Translations under genes and position numbers: made by a program | Shown here: positions 5,270 to 8,613 of the stretch, one piece after another | How positions within the stretch are numbered: the first letter of the stretch is position 1 | Layout of the letters: each line of letters opens with the position of its first letter | Assembly (NCBI GenBank): GCA_023459655.1 | Contig: JAEWTE010000024.1 | Span: forward strand, 1-8,613 | From: Candidatus Parcubacteria bacterium | GTDB lineage: Bacteria > Patescibacteriota > Patescibacteriia > Patescibacteriales > Patescibacteriaceae | Reading direction: 5' to 3' | DNA: 8,613 bases | The notes under the pieces: model-generated | Seen by the model: the letters and a program-made list of their open reading frames with translations, nothing else | The model's database searches: none | What the model was told of the DNA's origin: nothing

Positions 5270-7618
5270 ATGGCAACAACCAGTAAGGCCTCGCGTTTTT
5301 TGGGGCGAGCATCGCGAACTTCTTGGCCGGATAAGATTATTAATGTTATCATACCGGCTGCTTTTTTTATTTTACCGACCTTTTTCTTTAATTTTAGCTG
5401 GCAAGGAGCCAGTTTAGATCGGTTATTTGTTTTATCTTTAATTGTAATTATTGGTTGGGCAGCTTGGTTGGCCAAGGTCTTATTGACTGGCTCATTGATT
5501 TGGCATTGGAGAAAAGTAGACTGGTTAGCATTAGTGGTTATGTTAGTTGCTGGCTTGGCTACTTTTTGGAGTCCGACTTGGCGCAATAGTCTATTGGGAG
5601 GTTATGGCCAGCCAATGCGTAGTTTAGTTTTTTTCTTGTTATTATTATTGTTTTATTATTTAGTTGTTAATAATTGGTCGGCTAAACTAAGACAATTTTC
5701 CTGGTTGTCAATTTTGGTTAGTTTTAGTTTTATTACTGTTTATTCGCTTAGTCAATTATTTGGTTTATTTATTATTCCATTAGGTTTTACTAAAACCATT
5801 GGTTTTAATCCAATCGGTTCTTTGTCTAATTTGGCGTTATTTTTAGGTGCAGCCTTACCTTTGTTTATTTTGTCGATTGATCGTGGTGATGAGTTTAGTC
5901 GGCGAGCGTTGTCTAGTCGTGGTCGCTTATTGTGGAATATTTGGTTAGGCTTTTCAGCTTTTGCCGCTGTTGTTGCTATGATTGTGCTCGGTTCTTTTAC
6001 TTTATGGCTAATGGTTATTCTGGGGCTTTTAATTATCTTAGCCTTTGCTTTATCTCGTTTAATTAAGTTTAGTCCAACTCAATTATTATTGACAGTTGGT
6101 GCTTTGGCGCTGAGCTTTGTTTTATTAATTATTGGTAATTTTGGTTGGCTTCGCTTAAATCTACCTAGTGAAGTTAGTTTATCTCGTGGTTTTTCTTGGC
6201 AGATTGCTAAGGCTAGTCTGGTTAATCGGCCGATTTTAGGTAGTGGTTTGGCTAGTTTTAATAGTGTTTTTAGCCGATATAAAACGACTGACTTCAATTC
6301 AGCTTCACTTTGGAATCTTGATTTTGATTTACCAGCCGGTTATTTAGCAGAGAGTTTGGTAATTATTGGTGGACTGGGAACTATTTTGCTAGTAGCCTTT
6401 TTATTGTGGAGCTTAATTTTAGTTTGGCGACGGTTATTGTCGGTTAAAGCTGATTTGTCAACGGCTGACTTAAATTTAGGAGTTGGTCTTTTGGCTGCAG
6501 TTAGTGTTTTGCTAGCTGGCGGCTTATTATTACCGGTTGGCAATAATTTGTTATTAATCTTTGGGTTATTGTGGGTATTATTAATAATTACCACTTTTGA
6601 TTGGCCTCGGCGTCAGCCAGTTATTAATTGGCGACAAACTGGACAAAATGTTGGTGCGATCTGGACAACCGGTTTTATTATAGTGGCAATTGGTTTATTG
6701 TCTGGATTGGCCTATGGTAGCAAGGTTTATTTGGCTGATGTTTTAGCGGGACAATCAATTAAACAACAATCAACTGATCAACAACTTACTAAAATGGCAG
6801 CTGCTCATAGTTTAGCTAGTTGGCGAGAAATGTATGGCTTTGGTTTGGCTCAATTATCTTGGCTTAAAGCTAATGAAATTATTGGTGAAGCTACTCAGGC
6901 TACTGGAACTCCAGCTCTTGAAGCTCAAAATAGTGCTCGAGCCTATGCTCAACAAGCTAAACAATTGTTAGATAATAATTATAAATCAATTAAACATCAG
7001 CCAGCTAGTTTAAAGACGGCCGCCGCTCTTTATGAAATGATTGATGAGCTGGATGGAGCTTTAATGGTTCATCAGCAATTATTAATCATTGATGTTAATA
7101 ATCCCTGGTCTTATGCTAAAATTGCTCAGATTAAGGTTGCTCAGGCCTATCAAGCAACTGACGATGAAACTAAAGATAAATTAGTAGCTGAAGCGCTTAA
7201 TGATTATCAAAAAGCCATTGAATTGAAGTCTGATTGGGCCGAGGCTTATTTTTATCGAGCGGCTCTTTATCAAGCAGTTCAAAAAGCATTAGAGGCTACC
7301 CAAGATTTAGTTCAGGCGGTTAATTACTCTAATGGAGCGGCTGATTATGTTTTACCGTTAGCTCAATTATTAAATGAACGAGCTAAAAATGAAGTTGAGC
7401 TAGCAACTGATTTACATAGTCAGGCTCAACAATTACTGCAGGGAGTTTTGTCAGTCAATAGCAATAATATTAATGCTCTTTATATTCTAGCAATGGTTTA
7501 TCGTGATTCTAATCAGCTTGATTTAGCTCGTCAAACAGTTGATGAATTATTAGGTAAAGTGCAAGAGAGTGATAAGCCAATTATTGAACAGCAATTTGGT
7601 GATTTATTGTCTCAGTAG
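5270..7618 (+). CDS. Wzy/O-antigen-ligase-like membrane protein with C-terminal TPR domain
   Basis: A 782-aa polytopic protein. Residues about 22-483 hold roughly a dozen hydrophobic helices (for example 22-40, 50-72, 116-134, 143-170, 222-262, 270-292, 358-386, 402-441, 463-483). A large non-membrane loop at about 293-357 contains WQIAKASLVNRPILGSGLASF, split here as W310 to F330, the typical R/P-x-x-G-x-G-x-x-x-F region of the Wzy_C (O-antigen ligase/polymerase) family. From about 500 on the chain is soluble, helical and TPR-like, clearest at 584-617, 640-682 and 719-761. Such enzymes transfer or polymerise lipid-linked glycans at the outer face of the membrane. The His-Asn pair often found after the loop is absent (DLPAGYLAES, 353-361), so activity or acceptor may differ. 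The substrate cannot be told. Starts 45 nt after mnmA; no Shine-Dalgarno. Confidence 0.78.
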   Translation: MATTSKASRFLGRASRTSWPDKIINVIIPAAFFILPTFFFNFSWQGASLDRLFVLSLIVIIGWAAWLAKVLLTGSLIWHWRKVDWLALVVMLVAGLATFWSPTWRNSLLGGYGQPMRSLVFFLLLLLFYYLVVNNWSAKLRQFSWLSILVSFSFITVYSLSQLFGLFIIPLGFTKTIGFNPIGSLSNLALFLGAALPLFILSIDRGDEFSRRALSSRGRLLWNIWLGFSAFAAVVAMIVLGSFTLWLMVILGLLIILAFALSRLIKFSPTQLLLTVGALALSFVLLIIGNFGWLRLNLPSEVSLSRGFSWQIAKASLVNRPILGSGLASFNSVFSRYKTTDFNSASLWNLDFDLPAGYLAESLVIIGGLGTILLVAFLLWSLILVWRRLLSVKADLSTADLNLGVGLLAAVSVLLAGGLLLPVGNNLLLIFGLLWVLLIITTFDWPRRQPVINWRQTGQNVGAIWTTGFIIVAIGLLSGLAYGSKVYLADVLAGQSIKQQSTDQQLTKMAAAHSLASWREMYGFGLAQLSWLKANEIIGEATQATGTPALEAQNSARAYAQQAKQLLDNNYKSIKHQPASLKTAAALYEMIDELDGALMVHQQLLIIDVNNPWSYAKIAQIKVAQAYQATDDETKDKLVAEALNDYQKAIELKSDWAEAYFYRAALYQAVQKALEATQDLVQAVNYSNGAADYVLPLAQLLNERAKNEVELATDLHSQAQQLLQGVLSVNSNNINALYILAMVYRDSNQLDLARQTVDELLGKVQESDKPIIEQQFGDLLSQ

Positions 7619-7622
7619 TTTA

Positions 7623-7644
7623 ATTTAGTCTAGATTTAGTTTAG
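7623..7644 (+). repeat. 11-bp tandem direct repeat upstream of alaS
   Basis: ATTTAGTCTAG (7623-7633) is followed immediately by ATTTAGTTTAG (7634-7644), differing at one position. The core TTTAGTCT recurs at 7669-7676, just after the hairpin. An 11-bp period is about one helical turn, which would put two copies on the same DNA face, but no binding protein is implied by the sequence alone. Confidence 0.55.
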
Positions 7645-7669
7645 CGGCCGGCCGAATATGGCGGCCGCT
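7643..7669 (+). terminator. GC-rich hairpin between the Wzy-like gene and alaS
   Basis: AGCGGCCG (7643-7650) pairs perfectly with CGGCCGCT (7662-7669). Inside, after a bulged G7651, CCG (7652-7654) can pair with TGG (7659-7661) around an AATA loop. The stem is followed by TTTAGTCTTC, only a poor T-tract. It begins 25 nt after the Wzy-like stop, a natural place for an intrinsic terminator, but ends only 15 nt before the alaS ATG, leaving no room for a downstream promoter. It may therefore be a leaky terminator, an attenuator or an operator/leader structure for alaS rather than a plain gene-end terminator. Confidence 0.5.
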
Positions 7670-7684
7670 TTAGTCTTCAAGAAT

Positions 7685-8613
7685 ATGTCATTTACTTCCA
7701 ATCAATTGCGGCAAAAATTTTTGGATTTTTTTGCTAGCAAACAACATATTATTATTCCCAGTGCCTCATTATTACCAGATAATGATCCAACTGTTTTATT
7801 TAATACCGCCGGCATGCAGCCACTAGTGCCTTATTTATTGGGCGAGGCTCATCCATTGGGTCGTCGATTAGCTGATGCTCAAAAGTGTCTTCGAACCGAC
7901 GATATTGAAGAGGTTGGTGATCTTACTCATTTGACTTTTTTTGAGATGCTCGGTAATTGGTCGTTGGGTGACTATTTTCAAGAAGAATCAATTGTTTGGA
8001 GTTGGGAATTTTTAACTTCACCGACCTGGTTAAATTTGTCCCCGGAGCGGTTAGCCGCTACTGTCTTTGCTGGCGATGATGATGCACCATTTGATGAAAA
8101 ATCTTATACTTTATGGCAACAGGTTGGTTTGCCAACCAATCGTTTAGCCAAGCTAGGTAAAAAAGATAATTGGTGGGGTCCGGCTGGTCAAACCGGGCCA
8201 TGTGGGCCAGATACTGAGATATTTTATTGGACTGGTATTGAACCGGCTCCAGAGTTATATGATCCAACCGATCAGCGCTGGGTAGAGATCTGGAATAATG
8301 TTTTTATGGCTTATAATCGACAGGCCGATGGATCTTACCAGCCGTTGGATCAGTGCAATGTCGACACTGGACTAGGGCTGGAAAGAGTTTTGGCTATTTT
8401 AAATAATCAGCCGGATATTTATTTAAGTGATTTATTTCAGCCAGCGATTACTTATTTGGAGCAGGTTAGCGGACAAGCATACAATGATAATCCTCGACCA
8501 TTACGAATTATTGCTGATCATGTTCGGGCTAGCCTTTTTTTATTAGCTGATGAAAAGGCGGTTACTCCTAGTAATAAAGACCAGGGTTATATTTTACGCC
8601 GCCTGATTCGTCG
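7685..8613 (+). CDS. alaS: Alanine--tRNA ligase, N-terminal part (continues past the window)
   Basis: The first 309 codons of class II alanyl-tRNA synthetase, which charges tRNA-Ala. The frame is open to the last base, so editing and C-Ala domains lie beyond the window. Family blocks: LRQKFLDFFASKQH (8-21), DPTVLFNTAGMQP (34-46), the motif-2 region QKCLRTDDIEEVG (66-78) and TFFEMLGNWSLGDYF (84-98), WWGPAGQTGPCGPDTEIFY (163-181), WVEIWNNVFM (199-208), motif 3 GLGLERV (229-235), RPLRIIADHVRA (271-282) and GYILRRLIR (301-309). An in-frame ATG at 7658 would add nine residues, but it lies inside the upstream hairpin and family similarity begins only after 7685. That makes 7685, which gives the usual short N-terminus, the better start. 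No Shine-Dalgarno is visible. Probably transcribed with, or under separate control from, the Wzy-like gene; see the hairpin upstream. Confidence 0.95.
   Translation, partial: MSFTSNQLRQKFLDFFASKQHIIIPSASLLPDNDPTVLFNTAGMQPLVPYLLGEAHPLGRRLADAQKCLRTDDIEEVGDLTHLTFFEMLGNWSLGDYFQEESIVWSWEFLTSPTWLNLSPERLAATVFAGDDDAPFDEKSYTLWQQVGLPTNRLAKLGKKDNWWGPAGQTGPCGPDTEIFYWTGIEPAPELYDPTDQRWVEIWNNVFMAYNRQADGSYQPLDQCNVDTGLGLERVLAILNNQPDIYLSDLFQPAITYLEQVSGQAYNDNPRPLRIIADHVRASLFLLADEKAVTPSNKDQGYILRRLIR

Noticed and set aside
5227..5586. Minus-strand open frame of 119 codons overlapping the start of the Wzy-like gene
   Set aside because: Its composition is low-complexity and reflects the reverse of a membrane-protein gene; no promoter or family signature was seen.
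8122..8137. Six-base inverted repeat (GGTTGG/CCAACC) in alaS
   Set aside because: Short, wholly coding, and explained by the codons for a conserved region; likely chance.
8058..8267. Minus-strand open frame of 69 codons
   Set aside because: It lies entirely within and opposite the strongly conserved alaS sequence and has no support of its own.

Overview
The window looks like a compact, moderately AT-rich bacterial chromosome segment. The best guess is a member of the Candidate Phyla Radiation (Patescibacteria). The reasons are indirect: tightly packed co-oriented genes, almost no Shine-Dalgarno sequences, a stand-alone CofE-like ligase with no visible F420 genes, a membrane glycopolymer polymerase/ligase-like protein with a TPR tail, and an AlaS of the type I associate with that group. 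No rRNA or other phylogenetic marker is present, so this assignment is an inference. The standard code fits: about 2,790 codons contain no in-frame TGA.

Layout. Positions 1-109 form a divergent control region. A near-consensus sigma-70-type promoter points left, 12 nt from an ATG at 20-18 on the minus strand, where a gene begins and leaves the window. Rightward there is one co-directional block: holB (DNA polymerase III delta'), a lipoprotein with seven Asp-boxes (YCF48/BNR beta-propeller type), tgt, a CofE-like ligase, mnmA, a large Wzy/O-antigen-ligase-like membrane protein with TPRs, and the first 309 codons of alaS. From holB to mnmA the gaps are only 1-6 nt, which suggests one transcript. 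The gaps before the Wzy-like gene (45 nt) and before alaS (66 nt) are the only rightward intergenic spaces that could hold control signals. The alaS gap carries an 11-bp tandem repeat and a GC-rich hairpin.

Functional theme. Tgt and MnmA both modify the wobble base (position 34) of tRNAs and AlaS charges tRNA, so the centre of the block concerns decoding, with a clamp-loader gene in front and two envelope genes interleaved. The most notable observation is that Tgt keeps all its catalytic motifs but appears to have lost all four zinc ligands of the canonical C-x-C-x2-C...H site. Next to it, separated by 2 nt, is an orphan CofE-like amide ligase of unknown substrate. No mobile element, CRISPR array, RNA gene or long repeat was seen. 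No stretch over 300 bases lacks a gene.
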